From positions 62,001 through 126,000 of the forward strand of contig JAUICH010000013.1 of NCBI GenBank assembly GCA_030427505.1: DNA of 64,000 bases, read 5' to 3'. Numbering within the stretch: the stretch's first letter is position 1; every line of letters starts with the position of its first letter. Positions 25,678 through 34,798 of this stretch are shown in pieces. This stretch comes from Verrucomicrobiia bacterium. Its GTDB lineage: Bacteria > Verrucomicrobiota > Verrucomicrobiia > Verrucomicrobiales > DEV007. Below the pieces are notes generated by a model. It was not told the origin of the DNA. It made no database searches and saw nothing but the letters and a program-made list of their open reading frames with translations. A program made the translations under genes and the position numbers.

Positions 25678-25875
25678 GGGGGAGGGGCTTTTGCGGAGGG
25701 TGTGAAAACGGTGGAACGCGATCTCCGAGCGCGTTCGCGGACGCAGATTCCGGCAGCTTGGTTCCCTGGTTAGGACTTCAAGCTTCCCTTTCGTTTCCGA
25801 TTCACGTGAAGTGTCCGCCGGTCTGAAACTCGTTGGCGTGGATCGCGAGGTTCTCGCCCGGAGGTAGAGGACGAC

Positions 25876-27270
25876 CTACCGCACTGTCTCCAGCCAGGGA
25901 GATTTCGGCCCCGCCAGGGTGTCTTCGATAACCTTGTAAAGCGCGTCCCTAGCGGCTTCTTCTTCCGCCGTCATCTTCCCTTTGCCGATTGGGTGTTCCT
26001 CCAGGATATCGGCTTCCAGGTTATAAAACTTTCCGTCGCTGTATAGTTTGTAGCGGCGATCTTGCGCAAAGATGTGGCGGCTGAACTGATCCTTGTCCCA
26101 ACCGGGCCGGGGATCGTACCAGAAAAAGACCGACTCTCTTTCCTTTGGATTCTTCTGTCCCAACAGCTGAGGCAGAAAGCTCAGGCCATCCAATTCTCTT
26201 TCGGCCCCAGGCTTCGCGCCCGCGACTTCCAACAGAGTCGGAAAGAAATCGCTGGAGTCTACCAGGGTGTCCGTCGTTTCACCCATGGGGACGTGCCCGG
26301 GCCAGGAGGCGATGAGGGGGACATGCACTCCGGCATCGCTTGTCAGTCCCTTCCCGCCCTCAACCACGGTCCCGTCCGCCAGCCGCGAGGTGATCCGGCG
26401 ATCGGTCCCGTTGTCCGCGTAGTAGATCACGAGGGTATTTTCCAGGTGTCCGGCAGCCTCCAGTCCTTCCAGCAACCGGCCGATCACGGTGTCCATGTAT
26501 TCCACCATGTCGGGAAAATAGGCCGCGTCCTCCGCGTGCCGCTTTGACGGGTCCTTCCAGTCTTCAGAGATGGGGGTGGGGACCATGGGCCAGTGGGGCA
26601 GGGCCATGGAGTAGTAAACGAACTTCGGTTCCTCCCGGTGGGTGTCCATGAACCTCTGAATGAAGTCCACCCAGTAGTCTTCGCCGTAGCCTCCCTCCGT
26701 GCCTTCCATGAACGTGCCGTCTTGGTAGATCACCGGATCGGCATAGCGGGAGCCCTTGTCTTCCGTATGGCCCACATGCCAGAGGCTGTAAGCATCAAAG
26801 CCCGCGTCCTCTACTTTCATACCCGTGTTGCGCCGGGCCTCCGCGCCGGGGTAGTCTGGCGGATCGTAGCTGGTGAGTTGCCATTTGCCAGCCATGCAGG
26901 TCCGGTACCCCGCCTTCTGCATGGCATGGCCGAAGGTTTCTTCCTTCGGGTCCAGAATGCCGAAATACTTCCAGTTCCGGTGATTGTATTTTCCGGTCAT
27001 CAACTGCACCCGCGTATTCGTGCACAGCGGTTGCGCGTAGGCATGGGTGAAGCGCAGCCCACCGGCGGCCAGCTTGTCCAGGTTCGGTGTCTTGTAAGAG
27101 ACGCCGCCATAGCAGCCCAGCCCTTCCACACCCAGGTCGTCCGCGAGGATGAGGAGGATGTTGGGGCGCGGTTTTTCTTGAGCTTCCACCCCGAGGTTTC
27201 CCACCAGGGACAGGAACCCCGCGATCAGGGCGACCGCAAAGAAACTAGGTAATCGGCGAATACCGGTCAT
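25876..27270 (-). CDS. Secreted sulfatase with variant CTNTR activation motif
   Basis: A 464-aa protein. ATG at 27270 gives a proper signal peptide (residues 1-29, ..LGVEAQE); the frame is open further upstream but that would overlap the preceding gene. The metal motif PNILLILADDLGVEGLGCYG and later IYYADNGTD and GKWQLTSYD mark it as a type I sulfatase. The activation site reads QPLCTNTRVQLMTGKYN: C83 and R87 are kept but the usual Pro is Asn and Ser is Thr. Whether formylglycine forms is uncertain. It follows the LamG/DUF1080-like gene by 61 bp on the same strand, suggesting a shared glycan target. Confidence 0.88.
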   Translation of the reverse strand: MTGIRRLPSFFAVALIAGFLSLVGNLGVEAQEKPRPNILLILADDLGVEGLGCYGGVSYKTPNLDKLAAGGLRFTHAYAQPLCTNTRVQLMTGKYNHRNWKYFGILDPKEETFGHAMQKAGYRTCMAGKWQLTSYDPPDYPGAEARRNTGMKVEDAGFDAYSLWHVGHTEDKGSRYADPVIYQDGTFMEGTEGGYGEDYWVDFIQRFMDTHREEPKFVYYSMALPHWPMVPTPISEDWKDPSKRHAEDAAYFPDMVEYMDTVIGRLLEGLEAAGHLENTLVIYYADNGTDRRITSRLADGTVVEGGKGLTSDAGVHVPLIASWPGHVPMGETTDTLVDSSDFFPTLLEVAGAKPGAERELDGLSFLPQLLGQKNPKERESVFFWYDPRPGWDKDQFSRHIFAQDRRYKLYSDGKFYNLEADILEEHPIGKGKMTAEEEAARDALYKVIEDTLAGPKSPWLETVR

Positions 27271-27331
27271 GAGCCTTCTCCGGCCGCTCTGTTTGAATGG
27301 GGAGCGGCCAATGATCGGGGGACTGCGTCGC

Positions 27332-27964
27332 CTAGAGAGCCGACAGCTTGAAGTTCCGGTAGGTGGCCTCGCCAAAGCTGAAGCCCAGTCCCACCACTAC
27401 TTTGTCCACGTCGTAGGTCGGAGACTCGACTTCCGCTTTGAAGTCTCCGATTTCCACCGTGGCGTGGGTACCTTGCAACGTTACCTTGGCTTTCACCCAC
27501 TCGCCCAGGGGCAGATTGGGACCTTCCGCGTTGAGCGCTTTAGACTTGTGGTCCGGATTGTTTTCCGCCGGCCAGACCAGGATGCGGGTGCCGCGATCCG
27601 GGGAAGAAACGTAGCGGAAGACGTGACCGTCCTTGCCGTTCACGGTGAAGACGAAGGTCTTGGCGCCTTCCACCTTGTACTCGAACTCAATGACCGCGTT
27701 GTGGTAGTCCACGTCATACCAGATCACCGGGCCGTGGTCTTTGAACTTTTTGTAGAGTTCGTCGTCCTGGACGCAGTGGGCCGTGCCTTCGCCAATCTTC
27801 CAGTCGCCCCGCATCGCGCGGCGGCCTTCCTGGGTGGACTGGGTGTAGTCATCGGAGGCCAGGACTTCGCCAGCGTGGGAGGTGCTGGCGAAACAGCTCA
27901 GCGCGGCGAGACTGACAATCAGAGGAGGAAATCTGAACCGGAGAGAAAAGGAGGAGGGTTTCAT
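27332..27964 (-). CDS. Secreted LamG/DUF1080-like beta-sandwich protein
   Basis: A 210-aa protein with signal peptide (residues 1-31, ..TSHAGE). The mature part is a single concanavalin-like beta-sandwich of the DUF1080 kind: MRGDWKIGEGTAHCVQDDE, IEFEYKVEGAKTFVFTVN, then LPLGEWVKAKVTLQGTHATV and a final YRNFKLSAL strand. In PVC bacteria such domains occur in putative carbohydrate-active enzymes and binding proteins; catalytic residues cannot be assigned here. It is the first gene of a probable two-gene unit with the sulfatase. Confidence 0.7.
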   Translation of the reverse strand: MKPSSFSLRFRFPPLIVSLAALSCFASTSHAGEVLASDDYTQSTQEGRRAMRGDWKIGEGTAHCVQDDELYKKFKDHGPVIWYDVDYHNAVIEFEYKVEGAKTFVFTVNGKDGHVFRYVSSPDRGTRILVWPAENNPDHKSKALNAEGPNLPLGEWVKAKVTLQGTHATVEIGDFKAEVESPTYDVDKVVVGLGFSFGEATYRNFKLSAL

Positions 27965-28174
27965 GAGGCAAAAGCTAGGCTAGAGGCTGGGGCTTTGGAG
28001 ACGCGCTTCGCCACGAAAGTGAGTTGTGGCAATTTCGAAGCGGATTTTGTCCTGCCAATGTGTGGGTGGGGAGGTAAGCTTGGCAAACAAATTTGGCGGC
28101 CGCTCCCTCCCGTAATGCCGTAAGTATGCCACCCGGCGGGCCGTCTCTGTTCCAAACCGTTCCCTTGCTTCAAA

Positions 28175-29776
28175 ATGACCGCGGATCCTCCCATCGCCCC
28201 TAAACCCCGCAAATTCCGGCCCTGGATTCCCCTGATTATCGTGGTGGCGATCGCGGGTGTCATTGTCTACCACGACATTCAGATGACTCACTTGCGTGGG
28301 GCGTTCCGGAGCCTGTTGCCCATTCTGGGCGCCGTGCTCATCTGGCTGTGGTGGACGTTTTTAACGGGGGGCGGAGCCTTGCGGAAGGCGGTCTGGTTTT
28401 TTGGCGGAATCATCGTCTTGGGGCTGCTGGCGGTGTGTTTTCGCTACGAGGGGTCTCAGGACGGCACGGCGGCCTTCAAGTTTGTGTGGCGCTGGAGCGA
28501 CCGGGAAGGAAAGCTCCTGGAGGAAGTCGAGGCCCAGCAAGTTCAGGAGGAAGGTCTGGCGGAGATGGCCCACGGCGGTGAATTGCGGGATGCCTCCCGG
28601 CTCTATGGACCAATCGGAGATGGAGTAGTTCCCGGCGTTATTCTTTCCACGAACTGGGAAGAAAAGCCTCCGGAAATGCTTTGGAACCAACCTATTGGAA
28701 TGGGGTGGTCAGGGTTCTCCGTCGCGGGACAACGGGCCATCACCCAAGAGCAACGCGGCGAGGAAGAGTGGGTGAGTTGCTATGACTTGGCGAATGGCGC
28801 CCTGCTTTGGAAACACATCAATCAGACCCGTTTTGATGTGCCCATGGGGGGAATCGGCCCCCGGGCCACGCCCACGATTGTGGATGGAAAGGTCTATGCG
28901 CTCGGAGCCACCGGCATTTTTGACTGCCTGGACCTGGAAACCGGGGAACTCCTCTGGACCCGCAATGTCTTGGAAGACGGAGCGCCGGTGGAAAATATTC
29001 GCTGGGGAAAGAGCTGCTCTCCTTTGGTCTATGAAGAGAAGGTGGTCATCAGCGGGGGCAGTGGGGCGGGCCCGACCCTGCTGGCCTATCATCGGGACAC
29101 GGGAGAAGTCCTGTGGACGGGTGGGGAAGACTCCGCCAGCTATTCCAGTCCCGTTCTGGCCACCGTCGCCGGTGTGCGTCAGATTTTTTCCGTCAATCAA
29201 AACAGCGTGACGGGTCACGACCCGGAGAGCGGCGCCGTGCTGTGGTCCTTTCCCTGGGAAGGGATCATGCCAAAGGTGGGTCAGCCCCAGGTGGTGGGAG
29301 AGGACCAGGTCTTGGTGACGTGCAGCTATGACCTGGATAGCCACCTTTTGAAACTGACTCCCTCCGGTGACGGAAAACTTCAGGCGGAAGCGGTCTGGAG
29401 TGATGACAACCTGAGAACCAAGTTCAGCACGGCTCTGGTGAAAGACGGCTACGCCTATGGACTGAGTGAAGGGATTTTCACCTGTATCGACCTGGCCACG
29501 GGCGAGCGGGTTTGGAAGGGCGGACGCTACGGTTTCGGGCAGAATCTGCTGGTGGGGAATGTCATTCTCGTCACCACGGAACGCGGAGATGTCGTTCTGC
29601 TGGAAGCTACCCCCGAAGAACACCGGGAGTTAGCCGAGTTCAAAGCCATAGATGGCGTGGCGTGGAATCCGCCAGCCTTGGCGGGGGCTTTTCTCCTGGT
29701 GCGCAGCGAGAAGGAAGCCGCCTGTTTGCGGCTGCCCCTGGCGGAGGAGTTGGGCGAGGTCACTTCGGCGGATTGA
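28175..29776 (+). CDS. Membrane-anchored PQQ-like beta-propeller protein
   Basis: A 533-aa protein with three N-terminal hydrophobic segments (about residues 14-30, 40-59 and 68-86), followed by a periplasmic beta-propeller made of PQQ-like blades. Blade signatures are repeated: LYGPIGDGVV, CYDLANGALLWKH, CLDLETGELLWTR, AYHRDTGEVLWTGGED, GHDPESGAVLWSFPW and CIDLATGERVWKGGRYG. No quinoprotein dehydrogenase active site is recognised, so it may be a BamB-like scaffold or an enzyme of unknown substrate. It stands alone on its strand. Confidence 0.85.
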   Translation: MTADPPIAPKPRKFRPWIPLIIVVAIAGVIVYHDIQMTHLRGAFRSLLPILGAVLIWLWWTFLTGGGALRKAVWFFGGIIVLGLLAVCFRYEGSQDGTAAFKFVWRWSDREGKLLEEVEAQQVQEEGLAEMAHGGELRDASRLYGPIGDGVVPGVILSTNWEEKPPEMLWNQPIGMGWSGFSVAGQRAITQEQRGEEEWVSCYDLANGALLWKHINQTRFDVPMGGIGPRATPTIVDGKVYALGATGIFDCLDLETGELLWTRNVLEDGAPVENIRWGKSCSPLVYEEKVVISGGSGAGPTLLAYHRDTGEVLWTGGEDSASYSSPVLATVAGVRQIFSVNQNSVTGHDPESGAVLWSFPWEGIMPKVGQPQVVGEDQVLVTCSYDLDSHLLKLTPSGDGKLQAEAVWSDDNLRTKFSTALVKDGYAYGLSEGIFTCIDLATGERVWKGGRYGFGQNLLVGNVILVTTERGDVVLLEATPEEHRELAEFKAIDGVAWNPPALAGAFLLVRSEKEAACLRLPLAEELGEVTSAD

Positions 29777-29791
29777 AAGGCGGCGAGTGCC

Positions 29792-30538
29792 TCAATGCTC
29801 GCTCTTCCATTCGCAAAGGAAGCATTGCTTGGCGTCAGAGGGCTTCGAGAACAGTTTTCCGATGGTGATGTCCATCGTTAGAAATTCGTACTGAGGATTG
29901 CCAATTTCGGATTTGTCTCTCAGGAGCCGCTCGTCAAAACGCGTTTCGTCACCTTCCCAGGTCCAGCGCTGATCCGCTTTGTCGAAGATCGCGCCGGTCC
30001 AGCAGGCGTTGAAGTTGTAGGTGTTCCGGACTTCGTTGATGTACTTGTCGTAAATCCGGTTCGAATCGATGATCGCGAGGCGGCCGCCGAGGCTTTCGCA
30101 TCGTTTCTTCGCTTCGTCCCGGGTGACGCGATCCCCAAACATCTGGAAGTAAGAAGAGCCGATCCGGGTGGCGGTGGTGGGGATGCGGTTGGTCCCGGAG
30201 GATTCCGCAGCCTTCCCGGCGTCCAGGATCATGGCATCCAGCCCCTGAGTGAAGCGGCGGTTCCCGCCGTCGATCCGTTCGACTTCACTTCGGATCGCCA
30301 GGGCCCCGGCTTCGTTTCCGGCGTCGATCTCGCGTTTGTATTGAGCGAGCAGCGTTTCGATGACGAGTTGCTTCTTCTCTTCGATCCGCCGCTGAGCGTC
30401 CCGGAGTTCCGTGGCTTCGTAGTCCGCCAGCTTTTCGATCAATCCGCGCGAATCGAGGGGTAGGTCATCGGCCAGAGCCAGTGACGAAAGTAGTGAGAAT
30501 GAAACGACCAGCCAAGAAAAAGAAAAACGGGGTTTCAT
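29792..30538 (-). CDS. Secreted C-type-lectin-like protein
   Basis: A 248-aa protein; ATG 30538 gives a signal peptide (residues 1-23, ..SLALADD). Residues about 30-110 form a helical, probably coiled-coil stalk (LRDAQRRIEEKKQLVIETLL). Residues about 127-248 resemble a C-type lectin fold: SYFQMFGDRVTRDEAKKRC, ESLGGRLAIIDS, CWTGAIFDKADQRWTWEGDE, and a final QCFLCEWKS. The typical order of first Cys, WTG, and last CEW strand is present; calcium/sugar ligands (EPN/QPD) are not seen. It may bind protein or surface ligands rather than sugar. Confidence 0.72.
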   Translation of the reverse strand: MKPRFSFSWLVVSFSLLSSLALADDLPLDSRGLIEKLADYEATELRDAQRRIEEKKQLVIETLLAQYKREIDAGNEAGALAIRSEVERIDGGNRRFTQGLDAMILDAGKAAESSGTNRIPTTATRIGSSYFQMFGDRVTRDEAKKRCESLGGRLAIIDSNRIYDKYINEVRNTYNFNACWTGAIFDKADQRWTWEGDETRFDERLLRDKSEIGNPQYEFLTMDITIGKLFSKPSDAKQCFLCEWKSEH

Positions 30539-30651
30539 CGGTGGGAGAATGGATTCGCCAACCTGCTTAGAGACTCTGAAGCAAGAAAACAAGCCCGAAT
30601 GGGTAGACCGGGTAACCTTCGCGACCCAATGGACGGTGAAGAGAAAACAGG

Positions 30652-31005
30652 TTAGGCAGTCCGCAGGATCTTCTCCATCGCTTTTCCTTTCGCCAGTTCG
30701 TCCACCAGCTTGTCCAGATAGCGGATCTCGCGCATGGTTGGGTCTTCGACCTCCTCTACCCGGACTCCGCAGATCACGCCCTTGATGGAGGACCGCAAAG
30801 GATTCAATTGGGGAGCGTCAGCGAAAAAGGTCTCGAAATCCGTCTGGTTTTCCAACAGAGCTTCCAGTTCCTTTTGGCTGTATCCCGTCAGCCAGAGAAT
30901 AATTTCATCGACTTCGTTCTTGGTCCGGCCCTTCCGTTCCGCCTTGGCGACATAGAGCGGGTAAACGCTTGCGAAACTCGTCGTAAAGATTTTGTGCTTT
31001 GCCAT
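30652..31005 (-). CDS. DUF2200 protein
   Basis: A 117-aa cytoplasmic protein that matches the DUF2200 pattern from its first residues: [40 protein letters not shown], then a [20 protein letters not shown] segment. ATG at 31005 is the natural start since the family begins there; an upstream in-frame extension lacks similarity. The family is small, conserved across bacteria and without known function. It is divergent from the large heme protein gene. Confidence 0.85.
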   Translation of the reverse strand: MAKHKIFTTSFASVYPLYVAKAERKGRTKNEVDEIILWLTGYSQKELEALLENQTDFETFFADAPQLNPLRSSIKGVICGVRVEEVEDPTMREIRYLDKLVDELAKGKAMEKILRTA

Positions 31006-31144
31006 GAAATCTCCGGGCGCCCGGTTTGAACAGGGATCGCGGACAGATGGTCGGATAACACCACAAAGGGAAGCCGCTGCCCACTGATTTATCATGTCTC
31101 CGCGGGCTTGTCACGGCGCGCGTCCCCATACAAACTTCTTCCCA

Positions 31145-34100
31145 ATGCATACCCCCGCTCAAAAGTCCATCGTCCTGGTAGTGTGGCTTGTGTTGCTGGC
31201 TGGGCCCTTGGCCAGCCGGGCACAGGACGCCAAAGAAGAAAAAAACGCCTCCGCCGAAACGGACCCCAAAGCCGATGTGGCGGGAAACGCGCAGGTGGCG
31301 GACATCATTAAGACTTTCGAGGGACGCGGCGCCATGGCGGACGACACCCCGCCAACGCCACCGGAGGAAGCGGTGAAACAGTTTAAAGTCCGCGAAGGGT
31401 TTGAGATCGAGCTGATGGCTTCCGAACCCGTGATCGGGCAGCCACTCTTTGCCTCCTGGGACAGCCGGGGCAGGATGTGGGTGGTGCAGTATCTCCAGTA
31501 TCAGTTCCCCGCCGGCCTGAAGATCCTGGAGTACGACAATCACCTGCGGGCGGTCTTCGACAAGGTGCCCGAAGCGCCGCCGAATCACGTGAAAGGCGCG
31601 GACAAGATAACCGTGTTCACGGACACAGACGGGGATGGTAAGTTTGACGAGCACCAGGATGTCATCACCGGGCTCAATATCACGAGTTCCGTGGTCACCG
31701 GGCACGGCGGCATTTGGGTGATGAATCCGCCCTATTTGCTTTACTACCCGGACGCGGATGGGGACGGTGTGCCGGATGGAGACCCGGAGGTGTGTTTGTC
31801 AGGGTTTGGACTGGAGGATACCCATTCCGTGGCCAACAGTCTGCATTGGGGGCCGGATGGCTGGCTCTATGGCGTGAATGGCAGTACCACCACGGGCAGG
31901 GTGAGCAGCGCGGTAACGAAAGACGTCGCCTGGCAGGGCCAGAACGTGTGGCGCTACCATCCGGACACCAAGGTCTTCGAAATCTACGCGGAGGGTGGGG
32001 GAAATACCTTCAGTCTGAACATCGACGAAAAAGGCCGGGTCTTTTCCGGTACCAACAATGGCGATACCCGGGGCATGTACTACCCCCAGGGCAGCTATGG
32101 CAAGAAGAGCTGGGGCAAGCACGGTCCGCTGACGAATCCCTACTCCTTCGGCTACTTCCAGCACATGCGGCACGAGGGTGACAATCGCCGCTTTGCCCAG
32201 GCCTTCTGCATCTATGAGGGCGGCCTGTTCCCCAAGGAGTATGAAGGAAAAATCATCGCGCCAAATTCTCTGCAAAACGTGGTCTGGGTGAGCGAACGGC
32301 TGCCGGATACCTCTACCTACCGGACCGTGGACGAGGAGAATCTGGTGGAGTCCTCCGACCGGTGGTTTCGCCCGGTTTTCGCGGGCGTGGGGCCGGATGG
32401 CGCGGTCTATATAACCGACTGGTATGACACGCGTCTGAGCCATGTGAGTCCCGTGGATGACTGGCACAAGGAAAGCGGCCGGATCTACCGCGTCAAACCC
32501 AAGGGCGCGGACGTATCGATGAAACCTTTCGACCTGGGGGCGGCGCCCACGGCGGAACTGGTGGCTCTGTTAGACCATCCCAACCGCTGGATGCGCCGCC
32601 GCGCGGTGCTGGAGCTGGGCTGGCGCGGGGACCAGGCTCCCACGCCGGAACTGGTGGAGATGGTGAAGGCGAACAGCGGTCAGAAAAGCCTGGAAGCTCT
32701 GTGGGCCCTGAACCTGTTGGGCGGTCTGACCGACGAACTGGCCATCCAGTGGTTGAGCCATGAGGACGAGCACGTCCGCCGCTGGGTGGTAAGGCTGATC
32801 GGAGACGCAAGGGAGGCGAGTCCGAACGTGGGCGACGCGCTGTCCGAACTGGCTGCCCGGGAAGAAGCGGTGCAGGTACGTTCCCAACTGGCCTCCGCCG
32901 CCAAGCGTTTGCCCGCCGGCATCGGACTGGCCATTGTGCAAAACCTGCTGGCCTGGGAAGAAGACCTGGAGGACCTCCACATGCCGCTGATGGACTGGTG
33001 GGCCATGGAAGCCCACGCCGAAGACGGGCGCGAGCGCGTCTTGGCAATGATGAAGGAAGGCTCCATTTGGAATCAGCCGCTCTTCCGGAAGGAGATTGCC
33101 TCCCGCCTGATGCGCCGCTATGCGATGGCGGGTGGGGAAGAAAACTACGAGATGTGTGCCCGGCTCCTGGAACTGGCTCCGGATGCTGAAGTTTCCAAGC
33201 AACTCATGACCGGTTTGCAGGAGGCCTTCCAGGGGGTGACGATCTCGGATCTGCCGCCGTCCCTAACCCAAGCCATGGATGACTACGCGAAAAGCGTGGG
33301 CGAAAGCGACCTGGTGCTGGGCATCCGGCAGGGGAAAAAAGAGGCGCTGAAAGAAGCGATCAAAGTGGTGCAGTCCGACGGCTCGGACCTGGCTCAGCGG
33401 ATCGAACTGGTGAAGCTGTTCGGCCAGATTGACGATCCCACCGTGGTGAAACCTCTCCTGGGTTTGCTGGGCTTGGACCGGAACAGCCCCTTGAAGCGCG
33501 TGGCCCTGCAGGCCCTGGCCAACTATGACGATCCGAACATCCCGAAAACGATTCTGGGCCGCTATGGTTCCACCCTCCCGGCGGAACACCACGTGCGCAG
33601 CACGGCGGACCGGGTGATGGCGGGCCGTCTGGAATGGGCCCGGCAGTATCTGAAAGAGATCGATGCCTGGCATATCAAGGCGGCGGATATTTCGCCGGAC
33701 GTGGTGCAATTGCTGAAACAGCATCATGACCCGGAGATCAATGCCCTGGTCGCCAAGCACTGGCCCGAAATGCGGGCCATGCCCTCGGAAGCCAAGCTGG
33801 CGGAGGTCCGGCGCCTGCGCGAGGTGCTGAAAGGCGAACCCGGTAACGCGGAGAATGGAAAGTTGCTTTTCGCGAAGCGCTGCGCGGTATGTCACAGCCT
33901 GTTTGGAGAAGGCGGGGTGATCGGTCCCGAGCTGACCGGTTACGAGCGGGGGAACCTGGACTTCTGGCTGCCCGCCATTGTGGACCCCAGCCTGGAGATC
34001 CGGGAAGGCTTTGCCAACTACGTGGTGCGTATGAAGGATGGCCGGGCCCTGATCGGCATGATGGCGGCGCAGGACCAGAAAACCGTGACGCTACGCGACG

Positions 34101-34249
34101 CGGCAAACCAGACCACGGTGCTCAATCTGGATCAAGTAGACACCCTGGAAGCGACTCCGGTTTCTCTGATGCCGGAAGGCCTGCTCCTGGGGCTTTCCGA
34201 CGGTGACGTGCGTGACCTTTTTGCCTACCTGACGAAAGACGCGAAGTAG
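31145..34249 (+). CDS. PVC-type multi-domain heme-binding protein
   Basis: A 1034-aa exported protein with signal peptide (residues 1-26, ..ASRAQD; start ATG 31145). The N-terminal half is a six-bladed propeller of the membrane-bound-dehydrogenase type (FEIELMASEPVIGQPLFASW, DKITVFTDTDGDGKFDEH, GPDGAVYITDWYDTRLSH). The middle (about 460-890) consists of HEAT-like helical repeats (DHPNRWMRRRAVLELGW). The C-terminal domain is a cytochrome c module with CAVCHSLFGEGG (C913, C916, H917) and a conserved tail ending LSDGDVRDLFAYL. It is predicted to oxidise a sugar or alcohol in the periplasm, but the substrate is unknown. Confidence 0.9.
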   Translation: MHTPAQKSIVLVVWLVLLAGPLASRAQDAKEEKNASAETDPKADVAGNAQVADIIKTFEGRGAMADDTPPTPPEEAVKQFKVREGFEIELMASEPVIGQPLFASWDSRGRMWVVQYLQYQFPAGLKILEYDNHLRAVFDKVPEAPPNHVKGADKITVFTDTDGDGKFDEHQDVITGLNITSSVVTGHGGIWVMNPPYLLYYPDADGDGVPDGDPEVCLSGFGLEDTHSVANSLHWGPDGWLYGVNGSTTTGRVSSAVTKDVAWQGQNVWRYHPDTKVFEIYAEGGGNTFSLNIDEKGRVFSGTNNGDTRGMYYPQGSYGKKSWGKHGPLTNPYSFGYFQHMRHEGDNRRFAQAFCIYEGGLFPKEYEGKIIAPNSLQNVVWVSERLPDTSTYRTVDEENLVESSDRWFRPVFAGVGPDGAVYITDWYDTRLSHVSPVDDWHKESGRIYRVKPKGADVSMKPFDLGAAPTAELVALLDHPNRWMRRRAVLELGWRGDQAPTPELVEMVKANSGQKSLEALWALNLLGGLTDELAIQWLSHEDEHVRRWVVRLIGDAREASPNVGDALSELAAREEAVQVRSQLASAAKRLPAGIGLAIVQNLLAWEEDLEDLHMPLMDWWAMEAHAEDGRERVLAMMKEGSIWNQPLFRKEIASRLMRRYAMAGGEENYEMCARLLELAPDAEVSKQLMTGLQEAFQGVTISDLPPSLTQAMDDYAKSVGESDLVLGIRQGKKEALKEAIKVVQSDGSDLAQRIELVKLFGQIDDPTVVKPLLGLLGLDRNSPLKRVALQALANYDDPNIPKTILGRYGSTLPAEHHVRSTADRVMAGRLEWARQYLKEIDAWHIKAADISPDVVQLLKQHHDPEINALVAKHWPEMRAMPSEAKLAEVRRLREVLKGEPGNAENGKLLFAKRCAVCHSLFGEGGVIGPELTGYERGNLDFWLPAIVDPSLEIREGFANYVVRMKDGRALIGMMAAQDQKTVTLRDAANQTTVLNLDQVDTLEATPVSLMPEGLLLGLSDGDVRDLFAYLTKDAK

Positions 34250-34251
34250 GC

Positions 34252-34266
34252 CGCGGAATATCCGCG
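34252..34266. other. Short palindrome between convergent genes
   Basis: CGCGGA (34252-34257) and TCCGCG (34261-34266) form a 6-bp stem with a 3-nt loop in the 28-bp gap between the heme protein and cupin genes. It lacks a T-run, so a termination role is only possible. Confidence 0.3.
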
Positions 34267-34277
34267 AAGGGCGGGCC

Positions 34278-34637
34278 TTACTCGAAGTATGTGTCTTCGT
34301 GCGAGTAGGGCGGGGCGCAGCAGCAGAGAAAGCGGAGCGTCGTGCCGTCGCCCGCGGTAATCTGGTGCCAGGCGTTCTGGGGGATCAGAATGGCGTCTCC
34401 CGGTGCCACCGGGCGTGTTTCGCCGTCTATCTCCATGCTGCCCTGGCCTTCCAGGATGAAGTAAAATTCTTCGCTCAGCTTATGGTAGTGACGGTCCGTG
34501 GCCCTGCCGGAAGGAAGCGACGCCTCCGCCAAGCTCTGATTTTTCACCGGCGCGTTGGATTGGTCTAGAATGCTCCGGATGGTGGAGCCGTCCTTGGTGG
34601 TGAACGGAGCCTGGTCTTCGAGTTGGAGTACGGTCAT
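34278..34637 (-). CDS. Single-domain cupin protein
   Basis: A 119-aa cupin. The start ATG at 34637 is where family similarity begins (MTVLQLEDQAPFTTKDGSTI); upstream in-frame codons overlap the next gene and look unrelated. Metal-binding motif 1 is DRHYHKLSEEFYFILEGQG (two His and a Glu) and motif 2 is PGDAILIPQNAWHQI (His). The fold is a small beta-barrel, probably binding a divalent metal; enzyme or sensor function is not predictable. It converges on the heme protein gene. Confidence 0.85.
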   Translation of the reverse strand: MTVLQLEDQAPFTTKDGSTIRSILDQSNAPVKNQSLAEASLPSGRATDRHYHKLSEEFYFILEGQGSMEIDGETRPVAPGDAILIPQNAWHQITAGDGTTLRFLCCCAPPYSHEDTYFE

Positions 34638-34798
34638 GGTGGTGTGGATGAAAAGCGGGTCCAGCTTAAGAGCAATCCCTCCCTTACCGCAACTGCCCAT
34701 CGCGGATTCAAAGCGTAAGGTTTTGAAGGTTTCTTTCGAAACAGCCATTCGCTTTTGCGCGTATGAGCTATAAGGATTAGATTTTCGATTCTTCGCCA

